From the NCBI GenBank assembly GCA_049999765.1, contig JBNGIQ010009368.1, forward strand, positions 1 through 41,594: 41,594 nt of DNA, in the 5' to 3' direction. The stretch is from Phaeoceros laevis. Taxonomy: Eukaryota; Anthocerotophyta; Anthocerotopsida; Notothyladales. Below the pieces are notes generated by a model. It had not been told where the DNA came from. It made no database searches and saw only the letters and a program-made list of their open reading frames with translations. Both the position numbers and the translations under genes were made by a program. Below, in pieces: positions 1 through 10,613 of the stretch. Positions within the stretch are counted from its first letter, which is position 1. Each line of letters starts with the position of its first letter.

Positions 1-100
1 CCACTTGCAAACAATTTAAAAAAAAAACAAAAAGGACTTACGGCTAACGGCCTTGGGGCTAACGGCCTACTTAGCTAGTTATGAATTATCGCATTCTCAT

Positions 101-334
101 GACAGCTATGGGGTCTTTTTAGGCCTCTGCAGGTGTTATGAGAACATAAGTATGATGTGTGAAGTATCATGTGCGTAGAATAACTCGATGTCGTAGGCAT
201 GCGACGTCAAATGGCACGACAGCTATGGGGTCTTTTTAGGCCTCTGCAGGTGTTATGAGAACATAAGTATGATGTGTGAAGTATCATGTGCGTAGAATAA
301 CTCGATGTCGTAGGCATGCGACGTCAAATGGCAC
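101..334. repeat. 117-bp tandem duplication
   Basis: Two consecutive copies of a 117-bp unit lie at 101-217 and 218-334, and they look identical by eye. The unit starts GACAGCTATGGGG and ends near AAATGGCAC. Each unit carries a short palindromic core around GGCATGC. No coding frame spans them. The near identity suggests a recent duplication or an assembly duplication. Confidence 0.9.
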
Positions 335-1238
335 GACACGCGCTCTCTGTTGCCTTTCTGCATACTTCGTCGCCTGCCTTAAACCATGTGGAAAGCAGCT
401 TGTAGGCTTTCAATCGCTTCTTGCACCCTCCTGGTTGTGGCCATAGATCATTTTCGTCGAAGGTGATTCTAAAATGGCTTAACCATGATTTGTAGATGCT
501 GAAAATAGCTAGTGAAACGTTTCTGGCAGTGCGGAACGATATTTCAGACACTGAGTAAAAAATGTCATAACGGGGTCCGTTACACTAAAAATTGCACGTT
601 TCCTCTTCATGGGTCCAAAGAGACAGGTTTGAAACAAAAAGAAACGGCAGAACGTTTCGTACCGCAAAACCGTTTCCGAAACACAAGTCTTAACTACTTT
701 GTTACCCAAATAACTTTTGAATTCACAATACTTGTGCCTTTGTGAGCCCCCTTCTTCGTCGTTGAAACGTTGAAACTCTGCCACGCTTGCAAGGAACTCC
801 TATTTCGCTCACACGTTGACACACGTTAACTAAAAGGTTGAAATAATAGCGTACCTTAAGCAACTGAATTGTTGGTCCAGGGTACTACCGCGTGAGTGCT
901 GTGATGTGACGTGGCAACACGGAAGAGTAATAAATGGAATAAGGCCGGCAGGGTTTGGTTTCGAAAATTGAAAAGGTCACCGCCAGGAGGGGGCGGCGGC
1001 GTCCGTGGTTGCTTGCACACGGCTGGGACTGGCTGTCAGTCATTGCAGTTCCCGGCTTTTCCGACCTCGCTTTCGAATACAGTGGCCGCGCAATATGTAC
1101 AGCACAGTACGTGGTATGCAATACTATGCAGACGATGGGTGTGTGTGCGTGTTTATGGCTTAACATCCGGGAGAAGCCTTTGAGTGAGCCCATGGGTGCC
1201 ACACGATGAGGACGGGCCTACCAAATCGATGGGTTGCT
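335..1238. other. Intergenic stretch, no gene seen
   Basis: No reading frame with recognisable protein character was found here. The short motif GAAACG/CGTTTC recurs several times between about 510 and 770, which hints at decayed repeat DNA. I see no RNA gene or transposon ends. Confidence 0.4.
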
Positions 1239-1342
1239 TGTCATGTCATGTCATGTCATGTCATGTCATGTCATGTCATGTCATGNNNNNNNNNNATGTC
1301 ATGTCATGTCATGTCATGTCATGTCATGTCATGTCATGTCAT
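1239..1342. repeat. (ATGTC)n pentanucleotide microsatellite with a gap
   Basis: Perfect tandem copies of the 5-bp unit run on both sides of a 10-N gap at 1286-1295. The true array length is therefore unknown. The only frame through it is a low-complexity peptide of repeated M-S-C-H-V, which I do not regard as coding. Confidence 0.95.
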
Positions 1343-2487
1343 ACATGTCCCTTCAGTATGCGCTGATGTAGCTTGCGGGCAATGATTGGGTGAGGTGACG
1401 TGGTGGGGCCAGGAGGAGGTGGGGTGGAGTGGCTTACCCCTCCTTTTCCACTGGACATTGTAGACTAATGCGGGTAGGTAGAGAATGCTGTGTGGTAGGT
1501 GCGTGTTAGGGGGATTAGGTGACAGTTTACATCAACAACAACAACAACAACGAAGAAAAGGGTAATAACAAGCGATTGATCCAGAATTTGAAATGTGGTG
1601 GGTGTGTGCGTGCTTCCTCCCGGAGGGAGAGGTTTGAATTGGGTGACTATGTAGCAGGCTTCTGCAGGGGCAGGGGGGCAGGGTCAGGCACCGACCGTAC
1701 AGGGGAGGCAGTCGTCAAGCCAGGACACACATACAGTTGATACTAGATGGACATAGACTACAACCGACGTTTCGTTATTAGGAGCGCAAGCAGGGGCAGA
1801 GAGCGACGAGGGGGGAAAACTTGAAACGTCGAAAAGCTAGCTAGACTAGATAGTGACTAGTCACTAGAGGCACTAGACTACAGCACTGTAGCATATTACC
1901 TTTCCCTATTCGGTTACGAGAGTTGTCAGCATTATTAGAGCCCCACCAGCCCACAAGGCGGCCCGGACAAACCGTGCGCCGTCGCCGTCGCTTGGGTTTG
2001 GGCAATCAATGTGGCCAATGCATGCGAGGGAGGAAGGATTCGCAAGGAGAGAAAGCTGGATGGATATCCATCCCATCCATTCAATTCCATCCAAAGCCAT
2101 GGATGATAGATACATGAATAGATGCATAGTGACAAGTGTAGCACATAGTTGAGTGGGGCAGGTAGGCGAAGCACTCAATGGAGCAACTTCCGGCTCGCCT
2201 TTATCATCATCCAAGATCCAGGCATCCCATCCATCCATCCATTCGTCCCGATCATGAAATCCTTCCAATACTTTTCTGACTCAATAGCGTGTGTCATCAT
2301 AGCGGCGAGTGAGTGGAGCGAGCGAGCGCAGTGCGGCATTGATGCCTTCTTTCCCGGCCGCTACGTGACACCGTGGGCCTCCTTCGTGGCTGCTTCCGTC
2401 CGTCCGTCATCACTCCGTCCGTTATGATGATGTGACTGATCCTTTTGGGGAAGTTGGCGCGTTTTCAATCCAGCTGGGTTTATTTTA
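1343..2487. other. Intergenic stretch with simple repeats
   Basis: It contains a short CAA run (about 1532-1551), CTAG-rich sequence near 1840-1880, and GGAT/CCAT-type imperfect repeats at about 2060-2110 and 2226-2243. No coding region is recognised. Confidence 0.4.
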
Positions 2488-2800
2488 GGGTGGTTTCGCA
2501 TGACGACGGTTCCGGCTACGGTNNNNNNNNNNNNNNNNNNNNNNNNNNNNNNNNNNNNNNNNNNNNNNNNNNNNNNNNNNNNNNNNNNNNNNNNNNNNNN
2601 NNNNNNNNNNNNNNNNNNNNNNTTTTTTTTTGGGCAATGCTCCGGTTCCGGTAGCGCTCTCCACCAATCAGCGCGACGTGCTATTTTCCTCTACCAATCA
2701 GCGCGACTTATCACTTTCTTTCCATCCAGTTCTTGCGCTGTCCGGGCTCCGGTTCCGGGAGAAGAACCGGAGCCGGAACCGTCGTCATACGAAACCACCC
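2488..2800. mobile_element. Foldback/MITE-like element with 34-bp inverted repeats
   Basis: Inverted repeats of 34 bp at 2488-2521 and 2767-2800 match at 32 of 34 positions, with outer ends GGGTGGTTTCG and CGAAACCACCC. A 100-N gap (2523-2622) lies directly inside the left arm, so the length is nominal. The interior has two copies of CCAATCAGCGCGAC and an internal hairpin of the GGCTCCGGTTC type. There is no transposase frame, so this would be a non-autonomous DNA transposon. A 3-bp target duplication is not clear (left flank TTA, right flank TTG), so the superfamily is open; PIF/Harbinger-like is only a guess. Confidence 0.65.
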
Positions 2801-3839
2801 TTGTAACATACACTATTGTTTTGGATTTCCCTCCAAGCAGCAGCAGCGGCAGCAGGTGCTACCACCACTCACGGTGGTCTGAACAGATACGTCTGTAACA
2901 GAAGACGCAGCAGGCGGTCGGAAAGGGAGAACCAGCAGACGAGATTTGCCTCGCTCGGCAGCAGCAGCAGCACAAGCAACAGGCCAGGCAGGAGGGAGAG
3001 AGACAAGACGGGAACGTTTCGCTGCAGGGACGGAGGACGGGGGTGGGGTTCCCTTCTTCCCGAGTCTGCCTGCCTGTCTTGCCCTGCAGCAGCTGGATGC
3101 AGCTAGCCTCTGTGCTCAGCGCCCTCCTACGCGTCTCCTAGATAGATGGGCAGATAAACTTTGAGCAAGTATTAAGCAGCCCGCACCTTTCCTGCCCTGC
3201 CCCACCTCTGCTTCCGCCACTTCTTAGCAGCTCTCCTCGCGCCCCCTGCCGCCACTTCTCCTCCTGCCCTTCCCCACCTCACACGATTGTCACCGCAGCT
3301 ACACCAGAGCTTGTGGAATTCCTCTGCCGTGGCTCTGCTTCCTCTGCCGCGCTATGGAGGCTTGATTCATCACCGCAGCCCTCACCTCACCTCTGCTTCA
3401 AGTTGTACTGGATTGGATTCCTCCCATTGGACAGCTGTGTGCCTTGCTTGCGCTCAACTTGGTGAGGAATCCTCGACAAAGCTGTCTGTCACTGACTTCT
3501 TGAGGCACCACTGTCCCAATTCAGTCGCAGACTGCTTGAGAGCCGCTGTGGTCTCCTTCCCTTTGTCGCTCTCACAGCGGGTCTATCTTTCATCTCTGCC
3601 TATGCTTCTGCATCCCCACTCCGCTATTCGGAAAGCAGGCCTCTCGGCCCCAACAATCTCTCTGACGCGGATTCTTGGAGGCCACAATGCCGAATAACTG
3701 GCTACCTGCTCCTGCCTAGCGCCCCTCTTGGAAGCCCCACCCTTTCTTCTGGTGGTGCAAAGGAATTGCGCGCAGTCGCTTTTGGAGCCTCCCGTCTGGA
3801 ATTGCCTTTCCCCGGCACTGCCACCCTTATCCCCCAGTC
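2801..3839 (+). other. Probable 5' leader/promoter region of the SOSEKI gene
   Basis: It is rich in CAG/CAGCAG tracts near 2830-2970 and in C+T from about 3180 to 3840. No frame here continues into the gene below. A CCCCCAG just before the presumed start codon at 3840 could be a splice acceptor, so a 5' UTR intron or an extra upstream exon is possible. Confidence 0.35.
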
Positions 3840-6631
3840 ATGGAGATGGCACAGGTTGTCTACTGCCTCAGCAGGGGTGGCCACATGGAGCATCCTCACA
3901 TGATTCAAGTGCAAATCCCCAAGGACCAGGCGGGTCTTCGGCTACGAGGTGAGCTTCTTCACACTTCAAGCAGCTCGCCCCAGCAAGTTTTGAAGAATTT
4001 CCAACATTTCCGAGCCACTTGCAACAGCAAGCTCGCTCTTGAGAGAAACGGACAAGCTGCTCTTCTTGTGAGTTGACCTGTCGTTCACCCCTTGTGTTCT
4101 GTAATTTGTTGGAATTTCAGATGTGAAGAAGCTGCTTATCACCATGCGGGGCGGAGGGATGGCGGATTCCTTCTGCTGGTCCTTCAAAAGGTCTATACTG
4201 CATTCTGCACAGGAACACCGATCGTTGTCTTACTGTTGCTTTGCTCCCTTTCACACCAATGCCAAACAGTATTGGTCGCCCTCTGATCTGTTGAGCATTG
4301 CATCTTGTCTACCAGGGTTTACAAGAACAATTACATCTGGCACGACCTCTCGAGTGACGATGACGTCATATCCCCAGTCCTGACCGGGGAGTACATCCTC
4401 AAAGGCTCAGAGATCTACGACAGTTCCCATAGTGAGCTCGAACTCCTGTCTCCCCTTCACAAGCGCCTTGTTTCTAAGCCATTTGTGTCTCTGGCTCCCA
4501 GCTCCTCCTAACACCGCTCACCGCTTCCGTGTCTCTCCGCAGCCAAGCGAGTGCCCGTTGAGGCGAAAAGAGATCAAGGCCTTGCCCACAGGAAAGGAGA
4601 ACGCGTCAGTGTAGCAGCTGCTACTGCTGCCGGTGCTGCCTCCCTCAACCTCGCAGAGTACCGAATTCATGACAGTGCGCTCTTCAATGCTAAGTCCCCG
4701 CGGACTGTACTCCTCGTCCACGACATCAGCAAGCTGGGCACCAACAAGTCTTTGAGCAACTCCCTCAACCGGCAGGTGATGGACAGCCTCTCCTCCGCTG
4801 AAGGTGCCAACCAGAGTATTTCCAGCGACTCGAGTGTGCAAAACTCCTCAACCGACGCCAAGGTCTACCACAGGCTCAGGGTGGCTTGCTCAGGGAAGAC
4901 TGTCACAGTTGCTACTCAGACTGACGAACAGGAGAATGCTTCCTGCAACGACTTGCCGCCCCTCAAGTCTAGGACAATTTCCAAAATCCCCGGTCACAGT
5001 CACCTAGTCACTGGGTCTCCTCGAACGCCTGAGCCCAGCAGAGCCGTGGCCGCACCTGGCACTCCCGGCGTCGCTGCCACTCCGGCTACTTCTGTGGACA
5101 AAAATATGCTTGCAAGGATCTGCTTGAGAAGAGGGGGAAGCAAGGAGGAAGAACCATCGCCTGTCAGCAGTGCCCGCCTCAGGGGTCACTCCTTCCGCCA
5201 GTTGCTGTGTGGAGTGGTGGAGATCAGGTCGCAAGGGAGTGGACTGTCTCCGGAACACCAGGCCTCTACGCCCCACTCATCAGGCTGGCTTTGGAAAAGC
5301 AGGTCCAGGACCGACTGCAAATCTGCAACATCCTCGGAGCGTGAAAATGCAGGGCGACTTGCCAAGAAAATCACTCCTGAGCAGCCTTCTTCGGCACCAG
5401 ACGACACGAGGCCCTCTGCAAACGAGCCCCCCAGTCCTGATCATGTAATTGGCCTTCGCCGTGCACTATCCTGTTCATCCCCTGCAATGTCTCTGTCTTC
5501 TGCCGAGGTGTGCACCTCTCCAACCGGTTCCTACTCATCTTCTGCTGTCGATAGCGGCCAATGTGAGAGCAGCTGCAACTCTGAGGCATCTGAGGCGCGC
5601 AACATCTCAGCAACACAGTCCGCCTCGCCTGGGGAGGCGACCAGCACACCCAGAGAGTCATTCAGGTAATTGGCTATAGTGAGAGCGAAAGTCCCTCTTT
5701 TTCAGCTTATATGGCTTCCACTCCAGCCCTCCGTATTCACCCTGCTGTCCTGGAATTTCTGTGGCAGCTCAAGGCACTCGTTTGGTGGTTTCGAGAGAGA
5801 TTATCTGCAGCTAGACAAGCTCTCCAACGAGGATCCCAAGGAAGGGGGCATGGTGAAGCCACTTCCTCCAGGCTTTCACAAGGGCATGAATGACACCAAG
5901 CTGCGAGTTCGTACTACTCCAAGAGATGGAGTGAAGGATCTTACAAGCCCGAGAGTACCCCATCTCAGCCGTGCTGTTGCCAAGCATCACCTCACAAATT
6001 CCGCAGGGGCGAGGCAGATTTCCGGAAAAGCATCACCCAGATCCACTCTGGAGTGGTGGAATGAATCCAACTCCCCAAGGGCAGAGTTCAGGGCTCGAGG
6101 TGACAGGTGAACTATATGCCCCTCCTGCATCTTCAAGTTCTCTTTGTCTGCACTAACTGCCTCCTTCGTAGCTGCTCCCCCTGACTTCCATCATGTGCAC
6201 AACAGATATACTCCGGGACGGAGCAGTGTCGACTCGCTAAGGGGAAACAGTGCAGACTGGTCTAGAAGTAGCATAGATTGGTCTAGAAGCAGCCTTGATG
6301 GGAAGACCCTGCAGGATTTGGCGGTAGCCATGCTTCCACCCCCTGAGTTTAGGCAACATGTGGAGGATTGCCTGTAAGTATCTGATTTTCACACCATCGC
6401 CACAGTTTTGTCAAAGTTTGATGATTCTCCTGTCTGTCTAGCGTTGCCCGGAATAGTCTGATTTTACAAGGGGTACTGTCGTTGGAACTTATGTGTCTTA
6501 TGTATTCCAGGCAATGCGGGAGAACTTTCAAGCCGGAGTCTGTGAAGGCACACATGAAAGGCTGTCATGTTCATAGAGCAAAGCTACATACTGCGAATCC
6601 CAACGCTGTCGTGGTTCGGAGGCATCAATAG
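3840..6631 (+). CDS. SOK: SOSEKI-like (DUF966) polarity protein with DIX-like domain
   Basis: Seven exons join in frame: 3840-3948, 4121-4190, 4316-4431, 4543-5665, 5768-6099, 6172-6373 and 6511-6631, giving 690 aa. Residues about 4-97 carry the SOSEKI/UPSTREAM OF FLC head: [16 protein letters not shown], then LRDV, CWSFKR, IWHDLS and EYILKGSEI, in the family order. The long fourth exon is serine/proline-rich and probably disordered. The C-terminus has a C2HC zinc-finger-like motif, C650-x2-C653-x11-H665-x3-C669 ([18 protein letters not shown]). From what is known of the family, the DIX-like head polymerises and places the protein at cell corners or edges; that role here is inferred. All introns are GT-AG and 72-172 bp. 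The start at ATG 3840 is plausible but not proved, because an upstream exon cannot be excluded. The gene appears intact. Confidence 0.9.
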
Positions 6632-7684
6632 TTGGAGCTGCGTTCAAGTTTCGAAAGTGGTACAAAGTAGAGGAGGTGACGTGCCCAGCTCCAATCCTGC
6701 GATTTGAAGCCAGCTCTCTGGTTCTGTGAAGTAGGCAATGGCCTTCGCCATACAAGAAATGGAAGATCAGAGTCTCGTATGATAAGCGGAGGATGTTGAT
6801 ATGCCGTGGGCACCTGCAATCACGCAATGTCTCGTTCAACATTGGACTAACAGTAACACAAGTGCAGCTAAATTAGCCACTGTCCACCTTCACGAGTGTT
6901 CGTACACATTAAATCACAATTCTGTAACTATATGCAATTCATCGCTAAACAGCTCCGTTACACGTGATACCTGTTCATTCTGTTCACCATGGCTCTTTCT
7001 GGCAACCCTCTGTTTCCTGCTCCTGTAATATCAAGTATTTTCGACTTGACCCATGCGAAAGAGTCTAGGACAACTTGTCTTTCAGATCGAATCCAGCTCT
7101 GTTCTTATAAGCGTCAACACTACCTAGCTGCAACTGCATGATACTGATCTACTAGCAGAGCATGCAGCAACTTCTATCCCTTGCCTGTTTCAGTGCGATG
7201 ACGAACTGAAATATTGGACCCACTCGCCAAAAAAAAGGTTCCATCACACATCAACCACCAGCCAGCATATCGGAAAGGTACTTGCTGGGCCAATGTGCCA
7301 GCATTAGTACCTTGGAAGCATAAAACTCACACCAGAGCTTCCTATATTGTTCATAACGTAGAAGGTTGCTATGAACCTGCCAGAAGACACCCCATATTAG
7401 GTGATGAAAATACATTACCTGCCAGAAGACACCCACCCCGTACTAGCTATGAGAAATACAAGCAAGCCAGTAACCAACCATACAACCAACGAGTCAGGAA
7501 AGACCTGCCACGATCGAACTTTCTAGTTCGCCACTCAGTACCGGTTAGCTTGACACTTCAAGTCCTACAGACGCAATTTACCAGCAGCCCATGCTTCAGA
7601 CATCATTCATCATATGTGCCCTCCACACCTAGGGAACAGCAAAGGATACTACAGCTGACAGTCGCAAAGAACCATATCAGGCCA
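6632..7684. other. Intergenic region between convergent genes
   Basis: This separates the 3' end of the SOSEKI gene from the 3' end of the LRR gene. A direct repeat of ACCTGCCAGAAGACACCC occurs near 7376 and 7418. A plus-strand frame from 7214 to 7921 runs into the LRR gene antisense and shows no protein character I recognise. Confidence 0.4.
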
Positions 7685-8812
7685 TCAGCAGCTGTTTCGG
7701 GAATGACAGCCACTGGATGTCTTATGAGTTATCCAAAAACCTTCCGAAGTGTAAGGCCTGGAGAAGACACAGCTTGCTTCTTGCAACATCACCTCAACTC
7801 CTGCTCTTTCCCATTCCGCATAATGATATCCCTTCGTCTGGCCCTGTGTACAAGGTGGTGGTTTTTGAAAGCCCTCTACTGCACAGCAACCACATACACC
7901 TCGAAGAGTAGCTGCCATTAAACCGCTTGAGCGAGCTAGTAGCTTAGAGCTTTCAGGCAGCACCGTCAGTCCATGTTTGGCAGCTAGAGGTGCAAGGGAC
8001 CTGCTCGGTATGCTCGTGCTGCGGACATCTATCAGAAAGACGTTCTGCAGGGCTAACAGTTTTGCCACAGCTTCCTTTGTGACCATGGTCCGTTGAAACC
8101 TCAAAAACACTAGCTGGGATGAGGGCCACTGATGCAGCAGACCTTGAATATTGTGCAACGAGTTGCTGGACTGCGCCGAGTCGTCCCTCACGCCGCAAGT
8201 GCCACCTATACCTGTCTTCTCGTTGGCCCAGTTCCGCAATCTTGAGCCGTATGTAAGTGCCTCAATGAGCTGATTCGCCGCACCTGTCCCGCTAACATTC
8301 AATGCTCGGAGATGTGGCATTCCCGGGATGTGGTAAGCAGCCATTGCATCTGTGATAGTGCCAACGTTCTCAAGATCAAGGCACTCCAGCTGCGGCAGCG
8401 CTTTGATGCACGCAAGACAATCTTCCGGCAAGCGTTGACAGTTACGAAGATTCAAGCACCGCAACTGGGACAACCCGGGCAGGAAATAGAGAGAGTCCAG
8501 CCATCCGCAGCCAGTCAGATCCAACCTGTGCAACCATTTCTTTACCAGCTGGAGACAAAACAGACCTGCGCAATTCACTCTTTCTACACTGGACATGGAG
8601 ATAGTCTGAGGAGTCCAGAAAACCTCACAAAACACTTGCAACTCCGCCAGAATGCCCTTGTGCTTGGGCCTGTGGGCCAAAACGTCTGCAAGCACAATAT
8701 CCGCCAACTCCCATGGCAGCGCTCGGAGACCTGGAGGATGTACCAGCAGATTAGCCGCCACCCCGTGCGCGCATAAACTCAGCAGCGTTGGCCGCTGCCT
8801 GCCCATACGCAT
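7685..8812 (-). CDS. Leucine-rich repeat protein with BC-box-like N-terminus
   Basis: A single-exon frame encodes 375 aa. Leucine-rich repeats of the cysteine-containing type fill residues about 94-187 (for example LHRLDLTGCG, LRCLNLRNCQRLP, LECLDLENVGTITD and LRALNVSGTG), with another near 232-285. The N-terminus TLLSLCAHGV (residues 9-18) fits the Elongin BC-box pattern T/S-L-x3-C-x3-hydrophobic. It is followed by an LPWELADIVLADVL segment resembling the region that follows the BC-box in ZYG11/ZER1-type substrate receptors. By inference it could be a substrate adaptor of a cullin ubiquitin ligase; an F-box-like reading of the same segment is an alternative. The last 70 or so residues are not repeat-like. 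ATG at 8812 is the first start; a second Met lies two codons in. It is convergent with the SOSEKI gene. Confidence 0.7.
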   Translation of the reverse strand: MRMGRQRPTLLSLCAHGVAANLLVHPPGLRALPWELADIVLADVLAHRPKHKGILAELQVFCEVFWTPQTISMSSVERVNCAGLFCLQLVKKWLHRLDLTGCGWLDSLYFLPGLSQLRCLNLRNCQRLPEDCLACIKALPQLECLDLENVGTITDAMAAYHIPGMPHLRALNVSGTGAANQLIEALTYGSRLRNWANEKTGIGGTCGVRDDSAQSSNSLHNIQGLLHQWPSSQLVFLRFQRTMVTKEAVAKLLALQNVFLIDVRSTSIPSRSLAPLAAKHGLTVLPESSKLLARSSGLMAATLRGVCGCCAVEGFQKPPPCTQGQTKGYHYAEWERAGVEVMLQEASCVFSRPYTSEGFWITHKTSSGCHSRNSC

Positions 8813-10613
8813 GCTCGCGCCTGATCTGGCTGCCTGTGGAGCCCTAGGCCATCGGTTGTGTTGGACAGTAGTAAAATGAACAACAGCACGGAAGACTTTC
8901 GTGACTGGGCAACTGAAATTCTCCCAGGGGGTAGAAACCTACTCCCTCAATCCCCATCAGGGGATCAGGGGTGGCTGCTCCTTGGAATTCGGGCTTCTTC
9001 GAAATCAACTTTCCCTGGATGTAATAATCAAACATCACGGAGCTAGCTAGGCTCCCCCTCCTTGCCGTCCTGCGCATTACGTGCCCAGCTATTCGTCGAG
9101 GACCCGCACGGCGGGGCAAACTATTGGGACGAAAGTAAAGGTGCTGTCGTCCTGGTGGATCTGTCAATGTTTCCCGCTCCGACCTTATGCCGAGGAAGAA
9201 GAGCGTCACCTGGATCTATTATTATGTAGTTCCACCAAAACACTTACACAAGCCCGTTGGGAGTGGCAGACACGCATTTTCAACCGCGCTCGAGCTAGCT
9301 AGCCGACTGCGCCGGGAAGTTGCCAACAAGCAAATGGGTCAGAATCCGTCAGACGTGGCGTGGCTTGCCGCCAAGATTCAGTATCTCTTCCAGGGAGGAC
9401 GTATGGTCAGCTGGACGTGCGGCATGCATCAGACGTAGGACTCGCTCTCGTGCTCCCACAGTTCCACAAAATGCCAGAGGAGGACTAGACTCGTGAAAAA
9501 AACCCAAATTCGGTGCTTTTGAATTGACGAGCCGTGTGGGACATCCTTTGCACGCAGTGTGATCATTGTAGGATCATTCCCCGCACGCCGATGTTGTCAT
9601 GGACACGAGACATTCAAGCCGTGCCTGCGGTGCGATGATACGCTATGACTATAAACCCTCCTCAAGTCATCGAATTGAAGAGTAAGAAGGCAATTACTAA
9701 TCCCCATCCTAATCCTCATCAGAGAAATTGAATGTAGGACTTGATGGGTCAAGCTCCCCGGGAAAATGCCGCAGGCCTCTCACGTGCAAGCTGAACGCCT
9801 TGGCAGAGGACCCTAATAACAGTCGCTGGAAGTCCAAAACTTTCTCTTCTAGAAAGCGCTGGGACTAGGAAGCCACCGCATTGTCCGGACTCCCGATACC
9901 CGGGTGATGGGGAGGTTACAAACGCGAAACTAAACCTAGTCCTGAATAGACATACGAACCAGTTTCTTCGGCCCGTTGAGATACTTGCTCGTGGTGACAA
10001 CTTGCAATGGGTTGGTTCACTATTGTACTCCCATGTCGGCCCTGTTGAGTTGGCACTTGCTTGTTCCAGCTCCGAGCATTTCAGATTCCTAGTCCACCTG
10101 AACAGCTACGTACTCATTTGGGGTGTTTTTACACGCCCTTCATCAGCTACCGTCGCCACAATACGTTGAGCCAGGGAGCTCCGAGGCATGACAAGTCTTT
10201 GAGGGAAGCATGCTGCGCAAATGGAGTCCTTAACGCTATCTGAAGCAGGTGATAGTCGATGTCTTCATTTGCACAGGGGGTTTGGGTTGTAAGTTATTGG
10301 TGCTGTATGTGCGACGAACGGGGCCAAATTTTTGTCGTGGTGTGGTGGTTGCTGACATGCTACAACGGGACTCAACATTGGTGTGCGTGATTTCGCAAAC
10401 CAAGCTCTTCGGCCTAGCTCCAGCAGAAAACCCTAGCAGCTCATGTCGTTCCTACTTCCATTGGCCACGTCGCTGCAGTCCGTTGCGCTTGGAGATGATG
10501 TGTTCGCAGTCATTTGCAGAGTTGTGGGTTTTAGGTCTTCTAGGTGCTAAGCCTGAAGCTTGGTTTTTTTGTGTTGGTATCCTGTTTGACTAGAACCTGC
10601 AGGGAGGCAAGGA
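8813..10613. other. Divergent intergenic region (LRR gene / PP2A-A gene)
   Basis: This 1.8-kb stretch should hold the promoters of the LRR gene (minus) and the PP2A-A gene (plus). A small plus-strand frame at 9187-9438 (83 aa, starting MPRKKSVTWIYYYV) has mixed composition, but I cannot assign it. No clear TATA box or RNA gene was identified. Confidence 0.4.

Noticed and set aside
1184-1366. Frame through the ATGTC microsatellite
   Set aside because: Low-complexity repeat translation interrupted by N.
4467-4542. Splice donor at 4470 for SOSEKI exon 3
   Set aside because: It gives the wrong phase for the following exon; the GTGAGC donor at 4432 keeps the frame.
5170-5448. Alternative frames across the long SOSEKI exon
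   Set aside because: Shadows of the real exon, which is fixed by splice phases on both sides.
7214-7921. 235-codon plus-strand frame
   Set aside because: It overlaps the LRR gene antisense at its 3' part and the remainder has no domain-like character.
8844-9209. 121-codon minus-strand frame upstream of the LRR gene
   Set aside because: Composition looks random and it is not needed as an upstream exon; the LRR frame has its own start.
9187-9438. 83-codon plus-strand frame (MPRKKSV...)
   Set aside because: Possible small gene, but no family resemblance, no partner exon and no supporting signals; left as unassigned intergenic sequence.
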